DNA from: Komagataeibacter sucrofermentans DSM 15973
Lineage (GTDB): Bacteria; Pseudomonadota; Alphaproteobacteria; Acetobacterales; Acetobacteraceae
Assembly: GCF_040581405.1 (NCBI RefSeq)
Contig: NZ_CP137159.1
Location: 62,001-126,000, forward strand
DNA: 64,000 nucleotides
Direction of reading: 5' to 3'
Shown here: positions 42,119-50,662 of the stretch, piece after piece
Layout of the letters: each line of letters begins with the position of its first letter
How positions within the stretch are numbered: the first letter of the stretch is position 1
Notes under the pieces: generated by a model
Told to the model about the DNA's origin: nothing
What the model saw: the letters and a program-made list of their open reading frames with translations, nothing else
The model's database searches: none
Program-made: the position numbers and the translations under genes

Positions 42119-43445
42119 TAGCGGTCTTCCCGGCATCAGCGCGCGCGTATTGCGGCCGGATGTTGAAAACCAGCTCTGGCCAGTCCGTCCGCACCCGGTC
42201 CAGCGCCTGCCACGGCGTCCATTCCGCCGACCAGAAGCGGTAGACCAGCCGGGCACTGCGGCGGATGCGCTGGTCGCGCGGGGCTTCGACCTCCACCTGA
42301 CGCAACGGCAGCAGCGTGCCCCACTGCGCCTGCAACCAGGCCGCCGCTGCGCAGGAGTCCGACCCGGCTTCCAGAATGGAACCGGGAACCGGCACCAGCC
42401 GGTGCAGGTCAAACGCGCATGACGGCGTGCCTGCCGCCTGATGCTGCAGGGCAATCTGATGCAGGCGCTCGGATGCCTGCCGCAGCAGCCGGGCCAGCGT
42501 CACCGCCTGCGCCCCCTTCCCCGCCATCGGGGCCAGCAGGCGGGCCTGTTCGTAGTCAAAATCCGCCTGCCAGGGGATGATCCCCGGGCCTTGGGCCGCC
42601 GCTCGGAACCGGGCCACCGCGTCCACCGGACCGCTCACCGTCAGCGTCGTCCGGACCCAGTCCGGGGTCGGTCTCAGCATGCGTTGACGCGCCACCGTCC
42701 CAACTGGAGACTCTGGCGGGGACCCCGATTTTGTCCGCCGCGCGCGGTGGGCCGGGCGGTCCGGACGTCCCAGCGCCCGGTCCAGCACGAACCGGAACCC
42801 CGGCACCGACAATGGATCCCCGACGGTGCCATGCACGTCGATCCCCCGGAACGCCGCCCCCCACCGCAATTGCGCGGCATCGCGCCAGGCCGCCCAGGAC
42901 CGCACCGGACAGACGGCCGGATCCCGGCGTCGCCGCAACCGGCGCAGCTGGTGGCGTCCGGACCGGGGCCGCAGCAGGGCAACGGTCATCCCGTCTGTCG
43001 TGTCGGTGATGTCCTCAACGGTCAGCCGGGCCAGCGCTTCAGCGCCGATGTCCAGCGCGGCCGTCAGCAACAGCAAGGCCCGGTCGCGCAGGCCGGGCAG
43101 GTCGGGGCCGCAGCGCCGCGCGGCGGCCAGCAGGGAAGCCGCATCGACCCCGGCCCCGGTCCGACGCACCCGTGTGGCGGGCAGGGCGACATCAAGCCCC
43201 TCGCCATTGGCGGCACACCAGGCCGTCAGCGCCGCGCGATCCACCACCAGGCTCTGCCGCGGCCGTCCGGCCTTGGCCCGGGCCTCCAGCCACGCTGCCA
43301 CCGCGACAGGGCCGACCGGAAAGCAGCCGTCGACGGCCTGGGTCCCGACGAAAGCACGCCAGGAGGCCGCATAGGCCCGTACCGTGGCCGGCGACAGACC
43401 GGTCGGCGGCCGCGCCGCCTGCAGCAGTCGGCCGGTCTTAGCCAT
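42108..43445 (-). CDS. Degenerate tyrosine-recombinase-like protein with extra C-terminal domain
   Basis: 445 residues. The N-terminal 95 residues form a core-binding (SAM-like) domain (LSPATVRAYAASWRAFVGTQ). The next 130 look like the first part of a tyrosine recombinase catalytic domain (LRDRALLLLTAALDIGAEAL, then ARLTVEDI), but the usual catalytic Arg (R-x-S/G-E-L) is replaced by I-G-A-E-A, and no HxxR or final Tyr motif follows. The last 170 residues (PTPDWVRTTLTVSGPVDAVA onward, ending before FRPQ-like VFNIRPQY) belong to no family I know. It overlaps the ScpA gene by 11 nt. A structural DNA-binding role in replicon maintenance is a guess. Confidence 0.6.
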   Translation of the reverse strand: MAKTGRLLQAARPPTGLSPATVRAYAASWRAFVGTQAVDGCFPVGPVAVAAWLEARAKAGRPRQSLVVDRAALTAWCAANGEGLDVALPATRVRRTGAGVDAASLLAAARRCGPDLPGLRDRALLLLTAALDIGAEALARLTVEDITDTTDGMTVALLRPRSGRHQLRRLRRRRDPAVCPVRSWAAWRDAAQLRWGAAFRGIDVHGTVGDPLSVPGFRFVLDRALGRPDRPAHRARRTKSGSPPESPVGTVARQRMLRPTPDWVRTTLTVSGPVDAVARFRAAAQGPGIIPWQADFDYEQARLLAPMAGKGAQAVTLARLLRQASERLHQIALQHQAAGTPSCAFDLHRLVPVPGSILEAGSDSCAAAAWLQAQWGTLLPLRQVEVEAPRDQRIRRSARLVYRFWSAEWTPWQALDRVRTDWPELVFNIRPQYARADAGKTANAA

Positions 43446-43715
43446 TCGGATGGGATCCCCGGTTTTCGGTTCCGAACGCCCTGCGGGCCAGCGGCGGACA
43501 GGCGCCCGAAGCGGGCAGCCTGTCCACCCTCAGCGGGAAACCGCGCCGCCTGACTCTGACCATATTAAGGCGTTTGCGCTTCATATAATACGTCGTATCA
43601 TGTTAACTGGTTTTGGAGAACGGAAAAGCGCCCGATTGATCCGGAAAGGCGCGGTTTTCCAGACTTTCTGCTTCCTCCCCTCCCCGCCAGGCAAAATCCG
43701 ACCGATCAAAAGCCT

Positions 43716-43743
43716 ACTTCCGATAAGTTATCTTGTCGGAAGT
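43716..43743. repeat. dif-like 11-6-11 inverted repeat
   Basis: ACTTCCGATAA, spacer GTTATC, TTGTCGGAAGT: 28 bp with the arm-spacer-arm lengths of a XerC/XerD site. The inverted repeat extends 3 bp further on each side (CCTACTTCCGA and TCGGAAGTAGG are perfect complements). The arm ending in ATAA agrees with XerC sites; the other arm starts TTGTC rather than TTATG. It could instead be an operator. Confidence 0.5.
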
Positions 43744-43784
43744 AGGTGAAAAATTCCAAAATGCCTGCTAAAATTGTCGAAATG

Positions 43785-43850
43785 TCCTTAATAAGGAGAA
43801 TGCCAGATTTGCCGCGATCTTCTCCTGTTCAAGGTCTCCTTAATCAGGAG
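43785..43850. repeat. Iteron-like palindromes
   Basis: TCCTTAATAAGGA (43785-43797) and CTCCTTAATCAGGAG (43836-43850) share the core CCTTAAT and are followed by the half-sites TCCTTATTAAT and CCCTTAATTC within the next 40 nt. The repeated core in a non-coding plasmid-like region suggests binding sites for a replication or partition protein. Confidence 0.5.
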
Positions 43851-44191
43851 AAAAATGATCCTTATTAATGCGAAAAAGTACCCTTAATTCGGTTACGCAT
43901 CATCAGTGCTTCCAGGCAGCAGCCTCCCCCAGCCCGCTATGCTTGGATGACGCCACTGCAAAAAACTCTCTGGACTGAAAACCTCGCGTTGCTTTCCTCT
44001 CCCCACGGGGCGCCGTCGACTTGTCCCGCCAAGCCCCCTGTCCATCCCGGACAGGGCTGAAGAAAACTCTCATTCTGGTCCGTTATGGCGATCTCCTGAC
44101 AGCTTTACTCCGTCAATGGTTGAGCGCAAAACAGCATATGCGATAATCTGACCTGCCCCTCGCCCGTCCCATAACCGAAAGAGAAACGTCA

Positions 44192-44990
44192 ATGATCCGT
44201 TTGCGTCCGCTCGTCATTGCCGCATTGCCGTTCCTTATTTCCGGGCATGCGCGTGCCCGCATGGTCGACAGGCCAGTTTCGTAGACGTTCGAGGGCGCGC
44301 GTTATGACTGCGTCCTAATCTACGACGACACGACTGCCGCGCGGCGGCCGGGTCTCCTGATGGTGCCCGCATGGTTCATGCGTCAACGAGAGCGTGATCC
44401 GCAAGGCCGAGGACATCGCAGGGCAACGCTACGTGATCCTGCTGACGGATATGTATGCCGCCGCGATCCGCCCGAAAGACGCCGCTGGCGCACGCGATGC
44501 CATATCCCCCTTCTGCTCGCTGACCGTTCCATGATGCGCCGTCGCGTGGCCTTTGCCCTGGCACAGTTCAGGTCGTTTGTATCGCAGGCACCAATCGACA
44601 CGACCCATCTTGCGCCATCGGTTATTGCTTCGGCGGCGCGGCCGTGCTGGATCTCGCGCGGTCCGGTCCGGTCCGGTCCGGTCCGGTCCGGAGATCGCAG
44701 CCGTGGTCGCGTTCCACGGCAATCTCTCGACGGATAATCCCGCCCTGGCACATGCGATCCGGGCACGGGTTCTTGCCATGAACGGGGCGGATGATACCTC
44801 GACCAGCCCCCAATTTGACGGCTTCCTGACCGAAATGTACGGCAGCCCTGCCCCGTGGCAGTTTCTCGCCATCGGCCATGCTGTCCATTGCTTCACCGAA
44901 AAGGAGGCCGTGGCCTCATCCGGCCTATGCCGGTACGATGCGCAGGCAGATGCCTGGTCAATGCATATGGCTCGACAAAAGTTTCTCCTC
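44192..44990 (+). pseudogene. Dienelactone hydrolase-family protein, multiply broken
   Basis: From ATG 44192 a signal peptide (LVIAALPFLISGHARA) leads to an in-frame TAG, then FEGARYDCVLIYDDTTAARR with PGLLMVPAWF. A frameshift near 44385 leads to IRKAEDIAGQRYVILLTDMY. Another shift gives CGGAAVLDLARSG, where the catalytic-Cys region CFGG of dienelactone hydrolases would be, and after a pentanucleotide repeat VVAFHGNLSTDNPA then VLAMNGADD (Asp) and GHAVHCFTEKEA (His). At least three lesions make it inactive. Homologues hydrolyse dienelactone-type esters, usually in the periplasm when a signal peptide is present. Confidence 0.8.
44661..44690. repeat. Six tandem GTCCG pentanucleotides
   Basis: GTCCG repeated six times inside the dienelactone hydrolase pseudogene, after the codons LARS. 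With two or five copies the frame before and after would join (LARSG...EIAAVVAFHG); with six it does not. This is a textbook slippage tract. Confidence 0.9.
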
Positions 44991-45260
44991 GCATTGACGA
45001 TCCGGGATGAATGTCCCGCTTCGGTCCAGATTGCGGGGAAGAGCGAACCAGATCCGCACCATTTATCTACTGTTGGGAATATCTCGCCTTCATCAGAAAA
45101 CGGCGGATATGATGCCCGTCTTAGTGAACATTATGGAATGCTGCGGGCCACTCTGGGTTCATACGCAGCATAATCCGTCACGCCGAAGGATCGATAGATT
45201 AGACTTCTATCAATCATAAAAATGCGATAGAATGATTGATAGAGCCTTGGGATATCAATC

Positions 45261-45420
45261 ATGCTTTGGAATTGGCAGCTTCCGGACTGGCCACATTTTC
45301 ACTTCGAGAAAAGCTGTCTGCGAGACGCCGAAACGGAGTTCCTGAAAGGTTCAGGCGTGATCGTCGGTGCGATGCAGCATCTGGACAAAGACGCCAATCA
45401 GCATCTTGTCGTTCAACTCA
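45261..45420 (+). pseudogene. Fic-family protein, 5' part (interrupted by IS630)
   Basis: 53 codons from ATG 45261: MLWNWQLPDWPHFHFEKSCL with EFLKGSGVIVGAMQHLDKDA, the DUF4172 domain that precedes many Fic domains. The coding continues, exactly in frame, at 46592 once the IS630 element and one copy of the 3-bp target duplication are removed. The rebuilt protein has 366 residues. As it stands, reading through the IS end gives only a 62-residue fragment. Confidence 0.85.
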
Positions 45421-46588
45421 TACCAACCGTTGATTGCTATAACCTATGAGCCCAATTGCACAGTCCGATTGACATGATGCGCCATGGTTGATCGACGAGC
45501 TGGTTCCAGGCATGGCAGGCGATATCAACGATATCGTCATAGGTTCTGAAGATCCTGTTTGAGAGCCATGTATTGCGCAGGAACTGCCAGAGATTTTCTA
45601 CCGGGTTCAGTTCAGGAGCCCGGGGAGGCAGCGGGAGAATGGTGATATTGTAGGGAACATCCAGCTTCTGACTGGTATGCCATGCCGCCTGATCCACAAT
45701 GAGGACGGCGTGAGCGCCCTGCGCGACCGTGCGTGAAATCTCCGCGAGATGGAGCTGCATACCGTGCAGGTTGCAGACAGGGAGCACGAGGCCTGCGGCC
45801 GCTCCCTTTTCAGGACAGATGGCCCCGAAAATCCACGTGGATCTGGTGCGCAGGTCAGCAACCGCCCGGGGCCGGGTGCCCCGTTTCGCCCACCGTCGGG
45901 TCAGCTTCGTTTTCTGGCCGATACGCGCCTCGTCAGACCACCAGATTTCGATATCTTTTCCGGGATGTCTGGACCTGATCGCCGCCATGACACCGGGGAA
46001 CTCTTTTTAAAAATGTCCTGGGCTTCTGTATCCTGGCGATAGTGCCGTGGCCGGGCTGTCAGCAGACGGAACCCCTCGCGGCGTATGATCTGACCCAGAC
46101 GCGTTTCCGACAGGCTGACGCCATAGGTCTCATGCAGCCACCCGCAGAGATCACACAGTCTCCAGCGGACAACACCATGCACCGCAGGGATGGGTCCTTC
46201 TTCGAGCCGGGTTTTCAAGGCAGACAGCATCTCCTGTGTCAGGCGGGCTTTCTGTCCCCCGCCATGACGATCCACAAGGCCATCCGGACCATCCGCATTG
46301 AAACGCACCACCCAGTCACGGATACTCTGACGGTCTGTCCCGGCAAGCAGGGCCGCCTCGCCGCGTGAGGCGCCATCATAAATCGCCGCAAGCGCCAGCA
46401 GGCGACGCGACTGACCCGCATGCCGGCTTCTGCGCGCAAGGCGTCGCAACTCCGAACTATCATGATCGTCACGCAGGGACAGAGGGCTGCCCATCCAGAA
46501 TGCCTCCTTCAGAGAATGGTCAGCATCCTGTGAATCACATTTTTAACCCGATGGGTACCCCGTGAGTCAGACCAAACAATGGTTGGTA
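45421..46588 (-). mobile_element. IS630-family element inside fic
   Basis: 1,168 bp with terminal inverted repeats TACCAACC-G/A-TTG and the 3-bp direct repeat TCA on both sides (45418-45420 and 46589-46591). Removing the element and one TCA restores the fic frame. It carries two overlapping transposase frames. Confidence 0.85.
45437..46494 (-). CDS. IS630-family transposase, two frames joined by -1 frameshift
   Basis: The first frame (start 46494, about 197 codons) has HTH domains: SRRLLALAAIYDGASRGEAA and VVRFNADGPDGLVDRHGGGQ, then RLGQIIRREGFRLL. The second (down to 45437) holds the DDE core: WWSDEARIGQ, AVLIVDQAAWHTS and PELNPVENLWQFLRN. The switch occurs at TTTTTAAAAAG near 46000-46012, where tandem Lys codons AAA AAG allow a -1 slip that continues as E-F-P-G-V, as in one-frame IS630 proteins. 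The full product has about 345 residues. All catalytic residues are present. Confidence 0.85.
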
Positions 46589-47532
46589 TCATGTCGCAAG
46601 AAACGGTCGAGAGCTCCGCTATTGAAGGCGAGGTGCTTGATCGGGCCAGTGTGCAATCGTCGATTGCGCGACACCTTGGCTTCGCCACAGACAGGCGACG
46701 TTCTACGCCAACTGAGGCTGGGGCCGCTGAATTGATGGCGGACCTCTATCGGCATTATGCGGCCCCTTTGACTGACCAGAGTCTCTTTGAGTGGCATGCC
46801 ATGCTCATGAACGGTCGGCGAGATCTGGATGTCATTGGCAGGTATCGGACGCATGCCGAGGCAATGCAGATTATCTCCGGCCCCATCCATGCGCCGCACA
46901 TCCACTTCGAAGCCCCGCCATCTCGAAGCGTCCCTTCGGAGATGGCGCAGTTTATCGGCTGGTTTAACAGAACCGCCCCAGGCGGGATCGACCCCTTGCC
47001 CGCGATTGAGCGGGCTGCGATTGCCCATCTGTGGTTTGAGACCATTCATCCTTTTGAAGATGGAAATGGTCGCATCGGACGGGCTATTGCTGAAAAAGCA
47101 TTGGCGCAAACCCTCGCAGGCCCAACGCTGACGGCGTTGGCCGCGACCATCAATACATACAAGAAAGCGTATTATCTCGAACTACATCGGGCCAGCAAGA
47201 CGAACCAGATAGAGAACTGGATGGTCTGGTTCTCTCAGGTCGTGTTGGAGGCGCAATCCCGCACGCTTCGGAACATCCGGTTTCTTATTGAGAAAACGCG
47301 GTTTCTGGATCGCTTACGCGGAAAACTGAACAGTCGTCAGGAGAAGGCCATGCTTCGAATGCTGGCAGAAGGGCCTGATGGTTTTCAAGGTGGCCTGAGT
47401 GCCCAGAATTATCGGTCGATTACAGGGGCGACGTCTGCCACGGCGACGCGTGATCTGGTTGATCTGGTGGCGCTTGGTGCTCTTATTCGGACAGGAGAAA
47501 ACCGGTATGCCCGGTATTCCCTTCGTCTCTGA
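46579..47532 (+). CDS. Fic-family protein, 3' part (now started inside IS630)
   Basis: 317 codons from an ATG supplied by the IS end (MVGIMSQETV). It keeps the class II inhibitory motif ESSAIEGE and the catalytic loop HPFEDGNGRIGR (intact HxFxDGNGRxxR), then a C-terminal winged helix (MLRMLAEGPDGFQGGLSAQN). Fic enzymes transfer AMP or related groups to target proteins; the inhibitory Glu blocks this until released. The DUF4172 N-terminus at 45261-45420 is separated from it. The fragment could still be made from the IS-borne start if transcribed, but no ribosome site is evident. Confidence 0.85.
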   Translation: MVGIMSQETVESSAIEGEVLDRASVQSSIARHLGFATDRRRSTPTEAGAAELMADLYRHYAAPLTDQSLFEWHAMLMNGRRDLDVIGRYRTHAEAMQIISGPIHAPHIHFEAPPSRSVPSEMAQFIGWFNRTAPGGIDPLPAIERAAIAHLWFETIHPFEDGNGRIGRAIAEKALAQTLAGPTLTALAATINTYKKAYYLELHRASKTNQIENWMVWFSQVVLEAQSRTLRNIRFLIEKTRFLDRLRGKLNSRQEKAMLRMLAEGPDGFQGGLSAQNYRSITGATSATATRDLVDLVALGALIRTGENRYARYSLRL

Positions 47533-47911
47533 CAAACATGTAGTTTACTGTTCAACCACGAAAAAACCTTCAAGGTCGCTGCATTATGGACGCGGATAAT
47601 CTGACAGAGCTCCCGACCGCGCTGGATGGCATTTTCTGCCACGATTAACTGGACGGTGCCAAATAGGTGGTTGGTAAAATAGGATTTCTGTTCCCATTCA
47701 TGAGGCATTTCGACAAAAATCCCAAAATGCGCTTGTTCCAGAGCCTTTCCACCCTACCTGCCTGTCTGCCCCTCCCCTGCTGCCCGCGTAGCGGTCGGCT
47801 CTGTCCTGCCGAACCGATCGCCCAGCCTAGGCCGGGCCAGCGGAAAAGAGGCAGGGGCGACCCCGGTCACCTTTTCTGCACCCAGGGGTCTTCGGACCGG
47901 GAAAGCCGGTC
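47533..47911. other. About 380 nt between fic and the recombinase
   Basis: No convincing gene. A minus-strand frame (MPHEWEQKSYFTNHLF...) begins at 47708 but runs into the antisense of fic. The right half is GC-rich and may hold the recombinase promoter. Confidence 0.45.
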
Positions 47912-49354
47912 ATGCTGAGCGACATCCGCATCCTCGGCTCCAGCAGGCGCGCGCAGGCCGCGCTGCACGCCCGCGTTGACCAATTGACACGACAGCGTCT
48001 GGCCGAGACACAGGACCCGGCGCGCTGGCGCGAAATCCTCTCGACCGCGCGGTTCACCCCGCCCCTACCCCTGCTTCTGGCGGGCATCGAATTGCCAGAC
48101 GGTAGCTATTCCCCGGATACCCCCCTCGCCCAGAACGTGCCGTATGCATCGGCCGCCCAGCAGATGGCTCAGGACCATGTGGCCGATATCCCATCAGGGT
48201 TCGAACTGGCCGTCGGGCTGGAAATCGATGATGGCACACCCTGTTTCCTGGCCTGGTTCCGGCCGCTCCTGCCCGTAGGGGCCTGTCCCGAGACGACAGA
48301 GGCGCCCCCTGCCCCCGTTGGCCAGCCGGCCGCTGCCGTCGCGCAATGGTTTTCCGTCGTCTCGGCACAGCCCGTCCCCGAACATGATGGCCGCCTGGCC
48401 ACGGCCCGTCAGGCGGCCGATGCTTATATGCACCGCAGCAAGGCCGAAAACACGCTGCGCACCTATCGCGCCGCCGTGCGGTCCTGGTGTCGCTGGGCGG
48501 CCGGTCATGCGCTGCCCGCCCTGCCGGCCCGCAGCGAGGATGTTGCCGCCTATCTGGCCGACATGGCACTGCAGGGGCGCAGGACCAGCACCATCGACCT
48601 GCATCGTGCCGCCCTGCGCTACCTGCACCATCTGGCGCAGATTGCCGTGCCCACCGCCCACCCGATGGTGACCGCAACGCTTGCTGGCATCCGTCGGGAG
48701 GCAAAGGAGACCCTGCCCCGCCAGAAAACCGCGCTCACCTGGGACAGGCTGGTCCGGGTCGTCGAGGCCATCAGTCCCCACGATCTGGTCGGTGCACGGG
48801 ACCGGGCCATTCTTCTGCTCGGTTTTGCCGGCGCGTTTCGGCGCTCCGAACTTGCCGCACTGAAGATGGAAGACATTACGGTGGACGAGGACGGCATGCA
48901 GATCCGACTGGGCCGGTCCAAGGGGGATCCCCAGCGCAAGGGCGCGCTGATCGGCATCCCGCGGGGCCTGACCCGGAACTGCCCGGTTCTGGCATACGAG
49001 ACCTGGCTCCGGCAGGCCGGGATCACGGAAGGTCCGGTCTTCCGGCGTATCTGGTCCGCGCGGGGTCACAGGGCGGGAACCACTCCCGTCGGAGCCCCGC
49101 CCAGGATCGGCCCGCACGCCCTGTCGGACCGGGCGGTCACGGACATCATCCGCAAACGCTGCGGCGACACCCACCTTGAGGGGGACTTTGGCGGACACAG
49201 CCTGCGCCGCGGGGCCATCACCACGGGGGCGAAAGACGGGTATGATCTCCTGGAGCTGAAGCGCTTCTCGCGGCACAAAAGCCTTCAGGTCGTCGAGACC
49301 TATATTGACGAGGCCAGCATCAAGGCCCGGCATCCGGGAAGGTCGAGATTCTGA
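47912..49354 (+). CDS. Tyrosine recombinase/integrase
   Basis: 480 residues. An unusual N-terminal domain of about 165 residues (GVELP-like FTPPLPLLLAGIELPDGSY) precedes a core-binding domain (AENTLRTYRAAVRSWCRWAA) and a complete catalytic domain. The catalytic Arg lies in GAFRRSELAALKMEDI, the Lys region in RLGRSKGDPQRKG, HxxR in GGHSLRRGAI, the second His in FSRHKSLQ and the nucleophile Tyr in VVETYIDEA. It is therefore likely active, in contrast to the degenerate relative at 42108-43445. Plasmid resolution or integration is plausible; a dif-like site lies 4.2 kb to the left. Confidence 0.9.
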   Translation: MLSDIRILGSSRRAQAALHARVDQLTRQRLAETQDPARWREILSTARFTPPLPLLLAGIELPDGSYSPDTPLAQNVPYASAAQQMAQDHVADIPSGFELAVGLEIDDGTPCFLAWFRPLLPVGACPETTEAPPAPVGQPAAAVAQWFSVVSAQPVPEHDGRLATARQAADAYMHRSKAENTLRTYRAAVRSWCRWAAGHALPALPARSEDVAAYLADMALQGRRTSTIDLHRAALRYLHHLAQIAVPTAHPMVTATLAGIRREAKETLPRQKTALTWDRLVRVVEAISPHDLVGARDRAILLLGFAGAFRRSELAALKMEDITVDEDGMQIRLGRSKGDPQRKGALIGIPRGLTRNCPVLAYETWLRQAGITEGPVFRRIWSARGHRAGTTPVGAPPRIGPHALSDRAVTDIIRKRCGDTHLEGDFGGHSLRRGAITTGAKDGYDLLELKRFSRHKSLQVVETYIDEASIKARHPGRSRF

Positions 49355-49440
49355 GCCTGTCTTGACCCCTGCCGCCAGAGCGCCCCAACGCGCCTTCAAC
49401 CGCAACACGTCAGGGCGGATTAAAGAGAGGAAATAGCGTC

Positions 49441-50367
49441 ATGGGCTCCAGAATTCTTGTTGTCGGCGCGGGCACCATGGGTGGGTATTTTGGCGCGCGC
49501 ATGGCCAGCGCCGGGCATGACGTGACCTTTCTGGTGCGCAAAAGGCGCCTGCAGCAGCTCCGTGCCGAGGGCCTGTGCCTGATCAGTTCCGTTGGCAACG
49601 TCACCATCGCCCCCCGGATGGTGATGGCCGGTGGGATTGAGGGTCCCTACGACATCATCCTGCTCAGTGTAAAAGCCTATTCCCTGACGGGTGCAATGAA
49701 CGATTTTGCGCCTGCGGTGGGACCGCAGACTCGGATTGTCCCACTCCTCAACGGCATGCAGCATCTTGATATGCTAGCAGACCGCTTTGGCCCTGCCGCG
49801 GTCATGGGGGGGACATGCTTTATCGTCAGCAAGCTTGATGCGCAGGGGCGCATTGTCCAGACGGGCTCCCTCCCCCGGCTTTCCGTGGGGGAGCGGGACG
49901 GTAGCAATACGCCAGCGGCGCGCAGTATTGCGGAAACCCTGTCGGGCCCCGGATTTAAAACCGTGTGTTCCACCCACATCCTGCAGGATATGTGGGACAA
50001 ATGGGTGCTGCTCGCCGCCCTGGGCAGCATCTGCTGCCTGATGCGCGGAACCGTGGGGGATGTCGCCACCCAGCCAGCAGGTCAGGCCTTTGCACAGGCG
50101 GTGATCCACGAATGTGCGTCGACGGCCGCTGCTGCTGGCTATCCCCTGCGGGATGCCACGCTGAAGGGCACTGTCAGTCTCCTGACGAAAACGGACTCCA
50201 CCCTGACGTCCTCCATGTTCCGGGATCTGCTGCAGGATGCGCCTGTGGAGGCGCAGCAGATTATTGGTGATCTGGTCAGGCGGGCACGCGTCCATCAGAT
50301 CCCGACGCCTCTCCTGGATCTCACGGATCTGAATCTGCGCGTGTATGAACAGCAAAGGCACGCGTGA
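49441..50367 (+). CDS. 2-dehydropantoate 2-reductase (ApbA/PanE family)
   Basis: 308 residues. The N-terminal Rossmann fold has RILVVGAGTMGGYFGARMAS (GxGxxG) and IILLSVKAYSLTGAM with the conserved Lys, then VPLLNGMQHLD. The C-terminal all-helical domain has DMWDKWVLLAALGSICCL with the catalytic-type Lys and TSSMFRDLLQDAPVEAQQII with the Ser/Asp and Glu. The family reduces ketopantoate with NADPH in pantothenate synthesis, but many paralogues act on other 2-oxo acids, and the neighbourhood gives no pathway. GAGAGGAAA lies upstream of the start. Confidence 0.85.
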   Translation: MGSRILVVGAGTMGGYFGARMASAGHDVTFLVRKRRLQQLRAEGLCLISSVGNVTIAPRMVMAGGIEGPYDIILLSVKAYSLTGAMNDFAPAVGPQTRIVPLLNGMQHLDMLADRFGPAAVMGGTCFIVSKLDAQGRIVQTGSLPRLSVGERDGSNTPAARSIAETLSGPGFKTVCSTHILQDMWDKWVLLAALGSICCLMRGTVGDVATQPAGQAFAQAVIHECASTAAAAGYPLRDATLKGTVSLLTKTDSTLTSSMFRDLLQDAPVEAQQIIGDLVRRARVHQIPTPLLDLTDLNLRVYEQQRHA

Positions 50368-50662
50368 AGACACGCAGGGCAGGCACGAGGCACCGGCAGA
50401 CATATCCGCTTCGTAGATCATGCCCGCCTTATTCAAAGATAACTTTTCCCTGCACGATCTGACCTGGGGAAAGCAGATAGTCGACTGCTGATAAGGACTA
50501 CCAAAAACAGCCTTTTGCAGCATTCACATTCATGACAGAGGGTAGAACTATTCAGGTGATTTCGCCCAACACACGACAACTATCACGTGGGCATCTAAAT
50601 GTTTTCTATAGTTGAAATGCAAGCTCCTTGTAATGGAAGGAGCTTGCGAAGAAAATAGGGTG

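Larger units (their letters stand above)
43446..44191. other. Non-coding region rich in palindromes
   Basis: About 745 nt upstream of the recombinase-like gene, with no supported coding frame. It contains a long dif-like inverted repeat (43716-43743) and a cluster of CCTTAAT-type palindromes (43785-43880), and is AT-richer than its surroundings. That combination is what an origin, partition site or resolution site would look like; the function is not shown. Confidence 0.5.

Noticed and set aside
43446-44191. Claim that this is the replication origin of the replicon
   Set aside because: The palindromes fit, but there is no adjacent initiator gene of a known type and no DnaA-box cluster that I can identify, so only the repeats are reported.
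44661-44690. GTCCG repeats considered as an iteron or CRISPR
   Set aside because: Perfect short tandem units inside a coding remnant are explained by replication slippage.
47409-47708. Minus-strand frame starting MPHEWEQKSYFTNHLF
   Set aside because: Its second half is antisense to the fic coding region and the first half matches no family I know; it could be a very short real gene but cannot be supported.
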